Assembly (NCBI RefSeq): GCF_017876795.1
Contig: NZ_JAGIOR010000001.1
Coordinates: 3,002,501-3,066,500 of the forward strand
DNA from: Rhizobium leguminosarum
Lineage (GTDB): Bacteria; Pseudomonadota; Alphaproteobacteria; Rhizobiales; Rhizobiaceae
Reading direction: 5' to 3'
Length of the DNA stretch: 64,000 nucleotides
Below, piece after piece: positions 16,911-27,539 of the stretch. The notes beneath the pieces were generated by a model. It saw nothing but the letters and a program-made list of their open reading frames with translations, searched no databases and was not told the origin of the DNA. Position 1 is the first letter of the stretch. Every line of letters starts with the position of its first letter. The position numbers and the translations under genes are program-made.

Positions 16911-18803
16911 TCAGAACTCTTCCCAGGCACCGGGAGCAGCGGCCACGGCGGCATTTCCTGCATGCCGCTGCACGAAGGCCCTGGGTTCGGGGGCCCTGGG
17001 CTCGGGGCGAGATTGACGAACGCTCGGCTGAGCGGTTTTGGGCGGGCTGGCGGCAGAGGCGCCAACAGTGAACCTGCCGGCTGAGTCCTGCAGAAGGCGT
17101 CCCTGGGTCAGCAGCTCCTGGCAGGCCGCATTGGTTTCCTCGACCATCGCCGCGTTCTGCTGTGTTGCCTGATCCATCTGGTTGATCGCGCCGTTGATTT
17201 CCTGCAGACCCGTCGCCTGTTCGCGATAGGACTGAACGATGGAAGCGATACTGTCGCTGATGCGGTTGATCTGCTCCTCGATCTTCAACAGCGCATCGCC
17301 GGTTTCGTTCACCAGCCCGACGCCTGCTGCAACCTCCTGACCGGAGACATTGATGAGGTTCTTGATTTCCTTTGCCGCATTGGCGGACCGTTGGGCGAGT
17401 TCCCGCACTTCCTGCGCGACGACCGCAAACCCTTTGCCGGCTTCGCCGGCGCGCGCCGCCTCGACGCCGGCATTCAGCGCCAGCAGGTTCGTCTGGAAGG
17501 CGATTTCATCGATGACGCCGATGATCCGGCCGATCTGGCTCGATGAGGTCTGAATCCGGTCCATCGCTCCGATCGCGTCACGCACCACGGTCGCCGAGAT
17601 ATGAGCGCTGCGCTTTGTCTCCTCGACCAGCTTCCCGGCATTTTCGGCCCGTTGGGACGATGCTCTGACCGTGGTGGTCACCTCATCCAGTGCGGCGGCG
17701 GTCTGTTCCAAGGCTGCGGCCTGTTGCTCAGTCCGCTTGGCGAGCTGATCGGCGGAGGAGGCTATTTCGCTTGATCCGCCTTCAACCGCAACGGAAGCGG
17801 TCTTGATCTCGGTCAGTGCTGCCGCGACCTCTTCGACCATGCGGTTGAAATCCTGCCGCAGTTTATCGAATTCGGGGCCGAGATCGGCCAGGTGTATCGA
17901 GAAGTCACCGGCGGCAAGCTTTTCCAATTCATTGGCGAGCGCGTTCATGACCAGCCGCTGCGCGTTGTTGGCCTCTTCCGTCAACGATGCGTTGCGTGCC
18001 CGTTCGGCATCGAACGAGGCGCTCTGCTCGGCAGCGGCTTGCTCTCTCTCGACCTTGGCAATTGCCTCGTTACGGAAGACTTCCAAGGCCCGTGCCAGGA
18101 AACCGATCTCATCGCCATTTTCCCTGTAGGTGACGGGAGAGGCCAGATCGCCTTTCTGCAAGGCGCTGATTCTTTCACTGAGAATTCTGAGAGGGCGGCC
18201 GACGAGGCTACGCATCGCGAGAAGGAAAGCGACAACGGCCATGGCGGTGATCATGAACTGCGTCAGCAGCGAAATCAGAACCTTCTGTTTGACTTCGGCA
18301 GCGATTTTTTCGACAGACCAGTTGGTGACGACATAACCGGTCGCCTTGCCCGATTTGTCCAACGGAAGCGGCGCAATGATCGTCACAACGCCGGCAGATA
18401 TTCCGCTGTCGTCGATCGTGGTTTTCTCCGGCTTGGCGCTCAGGCTCTTTGCCAGATCGGCCGGTGCGGGCAAGCCGCTGATGCCGTCGCGTGTCCAGGT
18501 ATCGACGGCTGAAGGTTCGGCGTTGAAGGCGGCAAACTGCACAAGATCGAGTGATGGATCGTCGCGGTAAAGCGAATAGGCCTCACGCACGGCGTTGGCC
18601 TTGCCCCATTTCACGCCGCCTGCGGCCAGAGACGCAAACTGCTCCGCGTCCTTGGACCAGTTTGCCTTGGCGCCATCGATCAACGCCTTGGTTTCGTACA
18701 TCCAGGTGTAGGTGGCGAAGGCGGAAATGCCGCAAAGGTTGACGGCAACGATAATCGCCGCCAGCTTGGCTGTCAGAGGCATCGTTTTCAAGAACTGGAA
18801 CAT
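16911..18803 (-). CDS. Methyl-accepting chemotaxis protein
   Basis: A 630-residue transmembrane chemoreceptor. An N-terminal helix (TAKLAAIIVAVNLCGISAF) and a second one near residue 180 (LLTQFMITAMAVVAFLLAM) bracket a periplasmic sensor domain of about 150 residues. HAMP segments and a long signalling helix pair follow, with the highly conserved hairpin tip IGVIDEIAFQTNLLALNAGVEAARAGE (quoted in part: EIAFQTNLLALNAGVEAARA). The C-terminus has a Pro/Glu linker (RPEPRAPEPRA) and ends in WEEF, resembling the CheR/CheB-tethering pentapeptide of receptors such as Tar. The sensor gene remnant lies directly downstream. Confidence 0.93.
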   Translation of the reverse strand: MFQFLKTMPLTAKLAAIIVAVNLCGISAFATYTWMYETKALIDGAKANWSKDAEQFASLAAGGVKWGKANAVREAYSLYRDDPSLDLVQFAAFNAEPSAVDTWTRDGISGLPAPADLAKSLSAKPEKTTIDDSGISAGVVTIIAPLPLDKSGKATGYVVTNWSVEKIAAEVKQKVLISLLTQFMITAMAVVAFLLAMRSLVGRPLRILSERISALQKGDLASPVTYRENGDEIGFLARALEVFRNEAIAKVEREQAAAEQSASFDAERARNASLTEEANNAQRLVMNALANELEKLAAGDFSIHLADLGPEFDKLRQDFNRMVEEVAAALTEIKTASVAVEGGSSEIASSADQLAKRTEQQAAALEQTAAALDEVTTTVRASSQRAENAGKLVEETKRSAHISATVVRDAIGAMDRIQTSSSQIGRIIGVIDEIAFQTNLLALNAGVEAARAGEAGKGFAVVAQEVRELAQRSANAAKEIKNLINVSGQEVAAGVGLVNETGDALLKIEEQINRISDSIASIVQSYREQATGLQEINGAINQMDQATQQNAAMVEETNAACQELLTQGRLLQDSAGRFTVGASAASPPKTAQPSVRQSRPEPRAPEPRAFVQRHAGNAAVAAAPGAWEEF

Positions 18804-19010
18804 TCCGCGGGGCCTGGAATTGCGGCTCGGTCGGCGATGTTCCCGACCGGCGTATCAACACGGGCATCGCTGCTGACGGTCACATCACGAGCACTCATGC
18901 CCATGTCCTGATAGCAACCCAAAACGCGCAAACGGAGTGTGTCTTTGATGTGTGAATAAATCATAAAGTGGAAAGGGATACCGGAGCGCAGGCATCCGCC
19001 GGGGGGCTGC

Positions 19011-19770
19011 TCAGCTGTTTTCCGCGACCGCCTCTTCGGGCTCGGGCTGGGGCTCGGGCTGGGGCTCGGGCTGGCGGCGTTTGCGGCGGCGCGTCGTCAG
19101 CTCGGCGCCGGCATCGCGCGGCAAGCGCAGGAAGGTGATGCAGGCCAATGCCGAAATCGCCGAGACGTTGAAAAAGGCGGTGTGGAAATCCGACACCAGC
19201 AGCGTGCCGCCATGAAAGCTGCTCGAAATTTCGAGGATGCCGCCGGCAATCGCCACACCCATGGCCATGGAGATGCGCTGGGCAACGGCGTTGATTGCGG
19301 TTGCCTGGATGCTGTCGGCGTCGTCGACATCGCCGAAGGCCATGGCGTTGACGCCCGAGAAGGCCATGGAGCGGAACAGGCCGCCGATCAGCAGGCAGGC
19401 CATGATCAGATACAGCGGCGTTTCGACGGCAAAGAGGCCGTTGATGCCGAGGAAGATCGCCGCCAGCAAGGTGGTGATCGATATCACGGTGCGGAAGCCG
19501 AAGGCATTGAAAGTGCGCGAAGCGGCGAATTTCGAACCCATGGAGCCGAGCGCGCTGACGAAGGTGACCGAGCCCGATTGCAGCGGCGTCAGGCCGAAAC
19601 CGAGCAGCAGCATCAGCGGCATCAGGAAAGGCAGGGCGCCGAGGCCCATGCGGAAATTCGAGGCGCCGAGGATCGCCGCCCGGAAGATCGGATGGCGGAA
19701 CATCTTCGGATCGAGAAGCGGATAGGGCGCGCGGCGGGCATGGATGAGATAGAGAAGGCCGTATGAGCAC
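19011..19770 (-). pseudogene. C-terminal half of a DHA2-type MFS transporter
   Basis: About 250 residues from LLYLIHARRAPYPLLDPKMF onwards match the second half of 14-helix DHA2 drug exporters (helices such as FLMPLMLLLGFGLTPLQSGS and LYLIMACLLIGGLFRSMAF). A low-complexity tail follows, coded by a 12-bp tandem repeat (PEPQPEPQPEPE, around 19036-19072). The first half is absent: upstream of about 19770 the frame merely reads through the complement of the cobalamin riboswitch. The break therefore coincides with the edge of the riboswitch/bluB unit, suggesting a rearrangement that cut the transporter. Confidence 0.75.
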
Positions 19771-19805
19771 CCGCTTGCAGTAGCGCTGCTTTCCTGAAAT
19801 AGATG

Positions 19806-20712
<907 letters not shown>

Positions 20713-20716
20713 CCAA

Positions 20717-21808
20717 TTACTGCTGCTGCGGTTGGGGGCCAGGTGCGGCAGGATTGGCGAGATCGATCGAGCCCTGGTCACCGGCAAGGAACTGCGGGCC
20801 GACCTGGCGGACCTTGTTCTGCGTTGGGTCGTACGGGCGCTCCGGCACCGATTGCTGCGGCGCGGCAGCCGCACCATCCTTCACCGGCGGATTGGTGTGG
20901 ATGGTGGTGATCGAGCCTTGTTGCAGCGGCTGGGTTACCGCCTGTTTGCCGCGCATCTCGTCATAATAGGCGGTGAGATTGCAGGCGCAGGAGGTTTTTT
21001 CGCCGGGCGTGCGGTTCTTGTAGGCAAAGGCGTTCTTCATGGCGCTGTAGGGTGTGCCGGTCGCGACCGAGATCATGTTCGAGGCTTCGGTGCTCGTCAC
21101 CTCGCGATAGAATAGTTGGGTTTCGATCCCCGGGCACATCTTGGCGCAGGTCTGGGCATCGCGGCCGAAATCGACCGAAGTGGCGTTCGAGCTGATCGGG
21201 AAGAAACCGCCGTCGCAGCTGCGCACGCACATGGTGCTGACCGGCGACAGCATCTCGGCTCGCGGCAGGCCGTAGCGCGGGTCGGCCTCCTCACCGCCGC
21301 CGAGCGGAATGAAGGTATCGGTGCGCATCGCCTGCTCCTCGATGCTCGGGGCAGGTTCGTCGGCGCTGCGCTCGTCCGGCGCATAGAAATTCTCGCTGTT
21401 GCAGCCATTGCTATCGAGCGCAGCCATCAGTTCGCGGCGGGCGTCACCGGCGCCGTTCCGGCCGGTCAGCTCGTTGCGGCGATCCTGGAGATAACCGATG
21501 TTGTCGATCATTCGGGCCTCGGAGTCCGAGAGCTCGGCGCAATAATCGGCATTCTCGCCGCCGATCACCACCATGCTGCCCGAGGTGCAGCCGTAACTGC
21601 GCAGGTCGTTGCGAACCTTGCGCAGCTCGAGGTTCTGCTCGGCCATGGCGCTGGAATATTGGCGCGCTTCCGGACCGTTGCCATTGCCGATCGATCGCGG
21701 CAGGTCGGCGAGACGGCCGCGCAGGTCCTCACAGACGGCACTGGTCTGCGCGGCGGCGGGCGCTGATAAAGCGAGGAGGACGGCGAGAGACAGGTTTCGG
21801 CGTTTCAC
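20717..21808 (-). CDS. DUF2865 exported Cys-rich protein
   Basis: A 363-residue protein with an N-terminal signal peptide (LAVLLALSAPAAAQ) and the DUF2865 domain, recognisable from the paired-cysteine segments MCVRSCDGGFFPISSNA and AQTCAKMCPG and the ETQLFYREV and CACNLTAYYDEMR blocks. The many cysteines suggest disulfides in the periplasm. The C-terminus is Pro/Gln-rich and disordered. The family is restricted mainly to Rhizobiales and has no known function. Confidence 0.85.
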   Translation of the reverse strand: MKRRNLSLAVLLALSAPAAAQTSAVCEDLRGRLADLPRSIGNGNGPEARQYSSAMAEQNLELRKVRNDLRSYGCTSGSMVVIGGENADYCAELSDSEARMIDNIGYLQDRRNELTGRNGAGDARRELMAALDSNGCNSENFYAPDERSADEPAPSIEEQAMRTDTFIPLGGGEEADPRYGLPRAEMLSPVSTMCVRSCDGGFFPISSNATSVDFGRDAQTCAKMCPGIETQLFYREVTSTEASNMISVATGTPYSAMKNAFAYKNRTPGEKTSCACNLTAYYDEMRGKQAVTQPLQQGSITTIHTNPPVKDGAAAAPQQSVPERPYDPTQNKVRQVGPQFLAGDQGSIDLANPAAPGPQPQQQ

Positions 21809-21960
21809 GGCGTCGTCCCGGAATGAGCAAACGGTCGGTGGGTCGAATGCGACGTCAACGGCCGCGCGTTTTCCCTTAACGGATTTCTCTTAATAAGCTC
21901 AGAGAAAATCCTAGCGTATTTTCGTGATCTTATCCAGCAATCGCGCGAGACTCGGTGAAA

Positions 21961-22494
21961 ATGACAGGCATTCCCGACGAAATCCGATCCCTCGCAACGA
22001 CGTCGGGAGTACCGGGTGCCGAACACGGTCTTCAGCTCTTCGCGGACGGTTGTTATGAGCCCGGATCCGGGCATGGAGGCTGGTCGTTTGTTGCCTATCG
22101 TGATGCGGTGGAAATCGCGGCGGACTTCGGTGGCGTTGGAGATTCCAGCAATAATTCGATGGAATTGACCGCCGTTCTCAGGGCGGCCATGTGGATCAAC
22201 AGCCAAACAACCGGCGAACCCGCGATCATCTGGTCCGATTCCGTCTATGCCGTCAAAGGCTGTAACAGCCGGCGACATATCTGGAAGAACAACGGCTGGA
22301 AGAAAAGCAGCCCGAATGGACTTGGCCGAAGGCGAACGATCGACAATGCGGAACTTTGGAAAGCGGTCGATCTTCAATTGTCCCGGAACGCCCTGGTGAC
22401 CCTTGCCTGGTGCAAGGGTCACTCGGGGATTATCGGCAACGAACGCGCGGATGCGCTCGCGGTCAGAGGACGCCTGTCGATAGCCGGGGGCTGA
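21961..22494 (+). CDS. RNase H family protein
   Basis: A 177-residue protein with an RNase HI fold from about residue 25. The acidic active-site residues are visible in LFADGCYEPGSG (Asp), NSMELTAVLRA (Glu), IIWSDSVYAVKG (Asp) and GNERADALA (Asp), and the basic handle-like segment RHIWKNNGWKKS is present. It would degrade RNA in RNA-DNA hybrids. It is not in the usual rhizobial rnhA neighbourhood and carries an N-terminal extension, so it may be a second RNase H. A GTG six bases upstream is an alternative start. Confidence 0.85.
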   Translation: MTGIPDEIRSLATTSGVPGAEHGLQLFADGCYEPGSGHGGWSFVAYRDAVEIAADFGGVGDSSNNSMELTAVLRAAMWINSQTTGEPAIIWSDSVYAVKGCNSRRHIWKNNGWKKSSPNGLGRRRTIDNAELWKAVDLQLSRNALVTLAWCKGHSGIIGNERADALAVRGRLSIAGG

Positions 22495-22511
22495 CATTGC
22501 CGGCAACCGGC

Positions 22512-24824
22512 TTAGGCCGGTTGCGATGCCTCGACGACGGCGAGCGCCGCCATGTTGACGACGCCACGGGAGGTGACCGAGGGGGCGAGGATATGGGCGG
22601 GCAGGGCGGTGCCTAGCAAGATTGGGCCGACATGCAGGCCATCGGTCATCGACTTCACCACACCAAGCGTGATGTTGGCGGCGTCGAGGTTCGGGAAGAC
22701 CAGAAGGTTTGCCTCGTCATGCAGGGTCGTATCCGGCATGACGCGCTTGCGCAGCGCTTCGGTGATGGCGCTTTCGCCGTGCATCTCGCCGTCGACCTCG
22801 AGCTCGGGCGCGGTCTCGCGCACGAGCTGCAGCGCGTTGCGCATCTTCGTTGCGCTTTCGGATTCGCGCGAGCCGAAGTTGGAATGCGAAACGAGGGCGG
22901 CGCGCGGCGTGATGCCGAAGCGGCGGATTTCCTCGGCCGCCAGCACCGTTGCCTCGGCGATTTCTTCGGCGTTCGGATTGAAGGTGACGTAGGTATCGGT
23001 GAAGAACGTGGCGCCGCGCTGCGAAATCATCAGGCTGAGTGCCGAGAAATCACGGACATCCTTGCGCTTGCCGATGATCTGGCGGACGTCGCGCAGGTGC
23101 TTCTCATAGCGGCCTTCCAGACCGCAGATCAGCGCATCGGCTTCACCGCGCCTCAGCGCCAGAGCGCCGATGACGGTGGTGTTGGTGCGAACGATGGTGC
23201 GGGCGGCTTCGGGAATGACGCCGCGGCGGCCGACCAGCGAGAAGTAGAGATCGACATATTCGCGGAAGCGCGGATCGTCTTCCGGATTGATCACTTCGAA
23301 ATCCTGGAGCGGGCGGATACGCAGGCCGTAGCGCTTCAGACGGGTCTCGATGACCTGCGGGCGGCCGATGAGGATCGGTTCGGCGAGACCTTCCTCGAGC
23401 AGCACCTGGGCGGCGCGCAGCACACGCTCATCCTCGCCTTCGGAAAAGATGACACGCTTGCGCTCGGCGGCCTTGGCCGCAGTGAAGATCGGCTTCATGA
23501 CGAAACCGGAGCGGAAGACGAAGCGGTTCAACTGATCGAGATAGGCGTCGAAATCCTGGATCGGGCGGCGCGCCACGCCGCTCTGCTCGGCGGCCTTGGC
23601 AACCGCGGGGGCGATGCGCAGGATGAGACGCGGGTCGAAGGGCGAGGGGATCAGGTAGTCGGGGCCGAAGACCGGGGTTTCGCCGGAATAGGCGCGGGCG
23701 GCGACATCGGACGGCTCTTCGCGGGCAAGGGCGGCGATGGCACGCACCGCTGCCATCTTCATTTCCTCGTTGATTGTCTCGGCGCCGCAATCGAGCGCGC
23801 CGCGGAAGATATAGGGGAAGCAGAGGACGTTGTTGACCTGGTTGGCGAAATCCGAGCGGCCGGTGCAGATCATCGCATCGGGGCGGGCGGCACGGGCAAG
23901 ATCCGGCATGATTTCGGGTGTCGGATTGGCGAGCGCCATGATCAGCGGCTTGTCGGCCATCTGCGCCAGCAGCTCGGGCTTCAGCACGCCGGCGGCGGAC
24001 AGACCGAGGAAGACATCGGCGCCGCCGATATTTTCGGCGAGCGTGCGCGTATCGCTCTTCTGGGCGTAAACGGACTTCCATTCGTCCATCAGCTCGACGC
24101 GGCCCTCATAGACGAGGCCTTCGAGATCGTGGACCCAGATGTTTTCGCGTTTTGCCCCGAGGATCACCAGCAGGTTCAGGCAGGCAAGGGCGGCAGCCCC
24201 GGCGCCGGAGGCGACAATCTTGATGTCGGCGATATTCTTGCCGGCGAGTTCCAGCCCATTGAGGATCGCGGCGGCGACGATGATTGCCGTGCCATGCTGG
24301 TCGTCGTGGAAGACCGGGATCTTCATCTTTTCGCGCAGTCGCCGCTCGACCTCGAAACATTCCGGCGCCTTGATGTCTTCGAGATTTATACCGCCGAAGG
24401 TCGGCTCCAGCGAGGCGACGGTCGAGACCATCTGCTCGACGCTTGCGGCGTCGATTTCGATATCGAAGACATCGATGCCGGCGAATTTCTTGAAGAGCAC
24501 GGCCTTGCCCTCCATCACCGGTTTGGAGGCCAGCGGGCCGATATTGCCAAGCCCAAGCACGGCGGTGCCGTTGGAGATGACGGCGACGAGATTGGCGCGT
24601 GAGGTATATTCAGCCGCCATTTCCGGATTGTCGCGGATGGCAAGGCAGGGGGCTGCGACGCCGGGCGAATAGGCAAGTGCCAGGTCGCGCTGGTTGCCGA
24701 GCGGCTTGGTTGCCTGGATCTCCAGCTTGCCGGGGCGGGGATAGCGGTGGAAGAACAGCGCCTGCTCGTCGAGATCGCCGCCTGTCAGGTTCTTTTCCGT
24801 CTTGGATTTTTCCTGGTGATCCAT
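22512..24824 (-). CDS. dme: NAD(P)-dependent malic enzyme with C-terminal phosphotransacetylase-like domain
   Basis: Decarboxylates malate to pyruvate, feeding acetyl-CoA production during growth on C4-dicarboxylates; the Sinorhizobium NAD enzyme Dme is required for nitrogen fixation. The 770-residue protein has the malic enzyme domain in residues 1-430 (LAYSPGVAAPCLAI; KIPVFHDDQHGTAIIVAAA; nucleotide-binding VASGAGAAALACL). A domain like phosphate acetyltransferase fills the rest; it is thought regulatory. The ATG at 24824 has GGAGG five bases before it and gives the same 770-residue length recalled for Dme, which with the opening DLDEQALFFHRYPRPGKLE favours Dme over the NADP enzyme Tme. Cofactor choice is still an inference. 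Confidence 0.88.
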   Translation of the reverse strand: MDHQEKSKTEKNLTGGDLDEQALFFHRYPRPGKLEIQATKPLGNQRDLALAYSPGVAAPCLAIRDNPEMAAEYTSRANLVAVISNGTAVLGLGNIGPLASKPVMEGKAVLFKKFAGIDVFDIEIDAASVEQMVSTVASLEPTFGGINLEDIKAPECFEVERRLREKMKIPVFHDDQHGTAIIVAAAILNGLELAGKNIADIKIVASGAGAAALACLNLLVILGAKRENIWVHDLEGLVYEGRVELMDEWKSVYAQKSDTRTLAENIGGADVFLGLSAAGVLKPELLAQMADKPLIMALANPTPEIMPDLARAARPDAMICTGRSDFANQVNNVLCFPYIFRGALDCGAETINEEMKMAAVRAIAALAREEPSDVAARAYSGETPVFGPDYLIPSPFDPRLILRIAPAVAKAAEQSGVARRPIQDFDAYLDQLNRFVFRSGFVMKPIFTAAKAAERKRVIFSEGEDERVLRAAQVLLEEGLAEPILIGRPQVIETRLKRYGLRIRPLQDFEVINPEDDPRFREYVDLYFSLVGRRGVIPEAARTIVRTNTTVIGALALRRGEADALICGLEGRYEKHLRDVRQIIGKRKDVRDFSALSLMISQRGATFFTDTYVTFNPNAEEIAEATVLAAEEIRRFGITPRAALVSHSNFGSRESESATKMRNALQLVRETAPELEVDGEMHGESAITEALRKRVMPDTTLHDEANLLVFPNLDAANITLGVVKSMTDGLHVGPILLGTALPAHILAPSVTSRGVVNMAALAVVEASQPA

Positions 24825-24933
24825 TGCCGCCTCCGTGCACGTCTTTTGTGCTCTCTCCATACATCAATCGGTTAGCGGCGACAGTATGGAAATAGGGGAT
24901 GGGAGAAGTTTTCGTTGTGCCGCGCGGGCCCCG

Positions 24934-25096
24934 CTCTGCCCTGCCGGGCATGTCCCCCACAGGTGGGGAGATTGGATGGGCGCGATGGTTTGCTCACAAA
25001 CTACCGCATAGTTATTTCGATAAGGCAGAGAGGGACGGACGATCCAACCTCTTGCCGATCTCCCCACTTGTGGGGAGATGCCCGGCAGGGCAGAGG
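24934..25096. repeat. Long inverted repeat element with 39-bp arms
   Basis: The 426-bp gap before the next gene holds an element whose arms 24934-24972 and 25058-25096 are near-perfect inverted copies (core CTGCCCTGCCGGGCAT and CCCCACNNGTGGGGAGAT). Each arm is itself partly palindromic, and the 85-bp spacer is AT-richer. A single arm reappears at 46166-46206, showing this is a dispersed rhizobial repeat family. It encodes nothing obvious. Confidence 0.8.
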
Positions 25097-25250
25097 GGGT
25101 ATGCCACGACACGGCCAATTCGTTCCTTATGCGTGGCGTTTCGTGGGGCGGCTGCGATTAGCTAATCCTTTTGGAAAACTTGTTTGGCGACCACCGCAGG
25201 CGCAATATGCCGCCGCGACGGTGCGGGGCGCCGGTCGCATGGAGGAAACC

Positions 25251-26690
25251 ATGGACAATTTGAACCTGACGACCCTGCAAAAGGGGCAGACGATGGTCAA
25301 TGACGTGGCCATCGATGCGTTTGCCGCCGGATTTCGCGGCAATCTCCTGACCAGTAAAGACATGGATTACAACGAAGCGCGGGCGATCTGGAACGCGATG
25401 ATCGACCGACGGCCCGGGCTTATCGCGCGTTGCGCCGGTGCTGCCGATGTCGTGCGCGCGGTGCGGTTTGCACGCGACAATAATCTGCTCGTTTCGGTGC
25501 GCGGCGGCGGCCATGGTATTGCCGGCAACGCCGTCTGCGAGGGCGGCGTTGTCATCGACTTGTCGGCGATGAAATCGGTGCGGGTCGACCCAGAGACGCG
25601 CCGAGCGAGGATCGAGCCGGGGGCAACGCTTGCCGATGTCGACCAGGAAACTTTGGCCTTCGGGCTGGTGCTGCCGACCGGTATCAATTCCACCACCGGC
25701 ATCGCGGGCCTGACGCTCGGCGGCGGTTTCGGCTGGCTGACCCGCAAATTCGGACTGACGATCGACAATCTGATTTCGGTGGATGTGGTGACGGCCGATG
25801 GCGAGCTGGTCAAGGCGAGCGAGACGGAAAGACCGGACCTCTTCTGGGCGTTGCGCGGCGGCGGCGGCAATTTCGGCGTCGTTACCTCCTTCGAATTCCA
25901 GCTCAACCCGCTCAAGACAGAGGTTCTCGCCGGGCTGGTGGTGCATCCGTTCGCCGATGCGGAAAAGGTGCTGAGGGAATATCGGCAGGCGCTGGAAGCC
26001 GCACCCGATGAACTGACCTGTTGGGTGGTGATGCGCCAGGCGCCGCCGCTGCCGTTCCTTCCGGCCGAATGGCACGGCAAGGAGGTCGTGGTGCTCGCCA
26101 TGTGCTATTGCGGTGACATCGCGGCGGGAGAAAAGGCGACGGAAAGATTGCGGGCGATCGGAAAACCGATTGCCGATGTCGTCGGCCCGGTGCCGTTTAC
26201 CGGCTGGCAGCAGGCATTCGACCCCCTGTTGACGCCAGGTGCGCGCAATTACTGGAAGAGCCAGGATTTCGCCTCGCTCTCGGATGCGGCGATCGAGGTG
26301 CTGCTCAACGCCGTGCGCAAGCTGCCGGGACCAGAATGCGAAATCTTCATCGGCCATGTCGGCGGTGCGGCCGGTCGCATTCCGACCGAGGCCACCGCAT
26401 TTCCGCAGCGCAGCTCGCATTTCGTCATGAACGTGCATGCACGCTGGCGTGAAAGCGGGATGGACGCAAGCTGCATAGGCTGGGCGCGCGAACTCTTCGA
26501 GGCAACCAAGCCGCATGCTGTGGGTACCGCCTATATCAACTTCATGCCTGAGGACGAGGCCGATCGGGTGGAAATGGCCTATGGCGTCAATTACGGCCGG
26601 CTTGCCGAAATCAAGCGGCGCTACGATCCGAACAATCTGTTCCGGATGAACCAGAACGTCAAACCGACGGCGGCTGTGCGGGCTGCTTAG
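25251..26690 (+). CDS. FAD-binding oxidoreductase, berberine bridge enzyme-like
   Basis: A 479-residue flavoprotein with an N-terminal PCMH-type FAD domain (LVSVRGGGHGIAGNAV, whose His is the usual covalent flavin anchor; LGGGFGWLTRKFGLTIDNL; WALRGGGGNFGVV) and the C-terminal BBE motif (YDPNNLFRMNQNV). Family members oxidise sugars or alkaloid-like alcohols; the substrate here is unknown. The frame is open upstream into the repeat element, but the ATG at 25251 follows a perfect GGAGGAAACC. Monocistronic. Confidence 0.9.
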   Translation: MDNLNLTTLQKGQTMVNDVAIDAFAAGFRGNLLTSKDMDYNEARAIWNAMIDRRPGLIARCAGAADVVRAVRFARDNNLLVSVRGGGHGIAGNAVCEGGVVIDLSAMKSVRVDPETRRARIEPGATLADVDQETLAFGLVLPTGINSTTGIAGLTLGGGFGWLTRKFGLTIDNLISVDVVTADGELVKASETERPDLFWALRGGGGNFGVVTSFEFQLNPLKTEVLAGLVVHPFADAEKVLREYRQALEAAPDELTCWVVMRQAPPLPFLPAEWHGKEVVVLAMCYCGDIAAGEKATERLRAIGKPIADVVGPVPFTGWQQAFDPLLTPGARNYWKSQDFASLSDAAIEVLLNAVRKLPGPECEIFIGHVGGAAGRIPTEATAFPQRSSHFVMNVHARWRESGMDASCIGWARELFEATKPHAVGTAYINFMPEDEADRVEMAYGVNYGRLAEIKRRYDPNNLFRMNQNVKPTAAVRAA

Positions 26691-26745
26691 CCGGATCATC
26701 CCGCACTCAAGTGAAATCACTTGGGCGCGGGATGCCGATCGGCTG

Positions 26746-27366
26746 TCACCCCTCGGTGAGTTCGATCAATTCCTTCAGCAGAGCCGTGTCGTCTGAGCCG
26801 GCGCGGTCGTCTGGCCTTAGGACATGGGCGAGCCATGCGCCATCCGCCGCCAGGCGAATGATTTCGAGCCGCATTCCCGCGTCGGTTTCGGCGTGCCTGA
26901 CCAGCCGGTCACTCATCCATCTGTGCCAGAGGCTCTTGGAGTAGGGGTCGGCCAGCACGGTCATCGTTTGCGCCGACCACGGGCTATTGTTGAGAGCGCG
27001 ATCGGAAAAAAGAGTACGGACATAGGCGCGGCTGAATGTGCCGTGGCCGCCCTTGTCCTTTTCCAGTTCCTGGTCGATCTCGCGGTCGAGGTTTTCCATC
27101 ATGCCGTCGAACACGGCCTCAATAAGAGCCTGCTTGTTGGGGAAGTGGTGGAACAGCCCTCCCTTGGTGACGCCGGCAGCACTGGCGACCGCCTGCAGGC
27201 TGACCGCGGCCAGACCCTGCTCCAGCGCCAGCTTGGTGGCGCAATCGAGAAGAGCCTGCCGCACGACTTCCGGTTGTTTCTTTCTGTTGCGGGGGCTATC
27301 TATCAATGCATGACCTGGGTTCGAGATGCGTTTCGTGACGAGGAGACCGGAGGAGATCAGTGTCAC
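26746..27366 (-). CDS. TetR family repressor of the adjacent RND efflux operon
   Basis: A 206-residue regulator with an N-terminal TetR helix-turn-helix (AVSLQAVASAAGVTKGGLFHHFPNKQAL, in part VASAAGVTKGGLFHHFPNK) and a helical ligand-binding domain. It is divergent from the efflux genes, and an 18-bp palindrome between them is the likely operator, so it probably represses both. The true start may be a TTG at 27306 (MIDSPRNRKK) preceded by AGGT; the ATG at 27366 adds 20 residues. Confidence 0.88.
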   Translation of the reverse strand: MTLISSGLLVTKRISNPGHALIDSPRNRKKQPEVVRQALLDCATKLALEQGLAAVSLQAVASAAGVTKGGLFHHFPNKQALIEAVFDGMMENLDREIDQELEKDKGGHGTFSRAYVRTLFSDRALNNSPWSAQTMTVLADPYSKSLWHRWMSDRLVRHAETDAGMRLEIIRLAADGAWLAHVLRPDDRAGSDDTALLKELIELTEG

Positions 27367-27413
27367 TCCCGGGATCGCGGGGCTATCACGCCTCGAAAGG
27401 TGATTTCGCTATC

Positions 27414-27431
27414 ATACCAACCGGTAGGTAT
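27414..27431. promoter_or_regulatory. Probable TetR operator palindrome
   Basis: ATACCAACCGGTAGGTAT is symmetric except at two positions (pattern ATACCnACCGGTnGGTAT) and lies between the divergent tetR and adaptor genes, as expected for an AcrR-like operator. Confidence 0.7.
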
Positions 27432-27539
27432 CTTGCAATCCGAAAAAAGATTGGCTATCTGTCGGCTCAGGAGGCCCGCCGAACGTCATTTCGGCGGGCT
27501 GTGCTTTTTTGGACCTTAGCGGGACCATCAGGAAGGCTT

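Noticed and set aside
22632..24602. 656-codon plus-strand frame opposite the malic enzyme
   Set aside because: Shadow of the conserved malic enzyme; no recognisable protein features.
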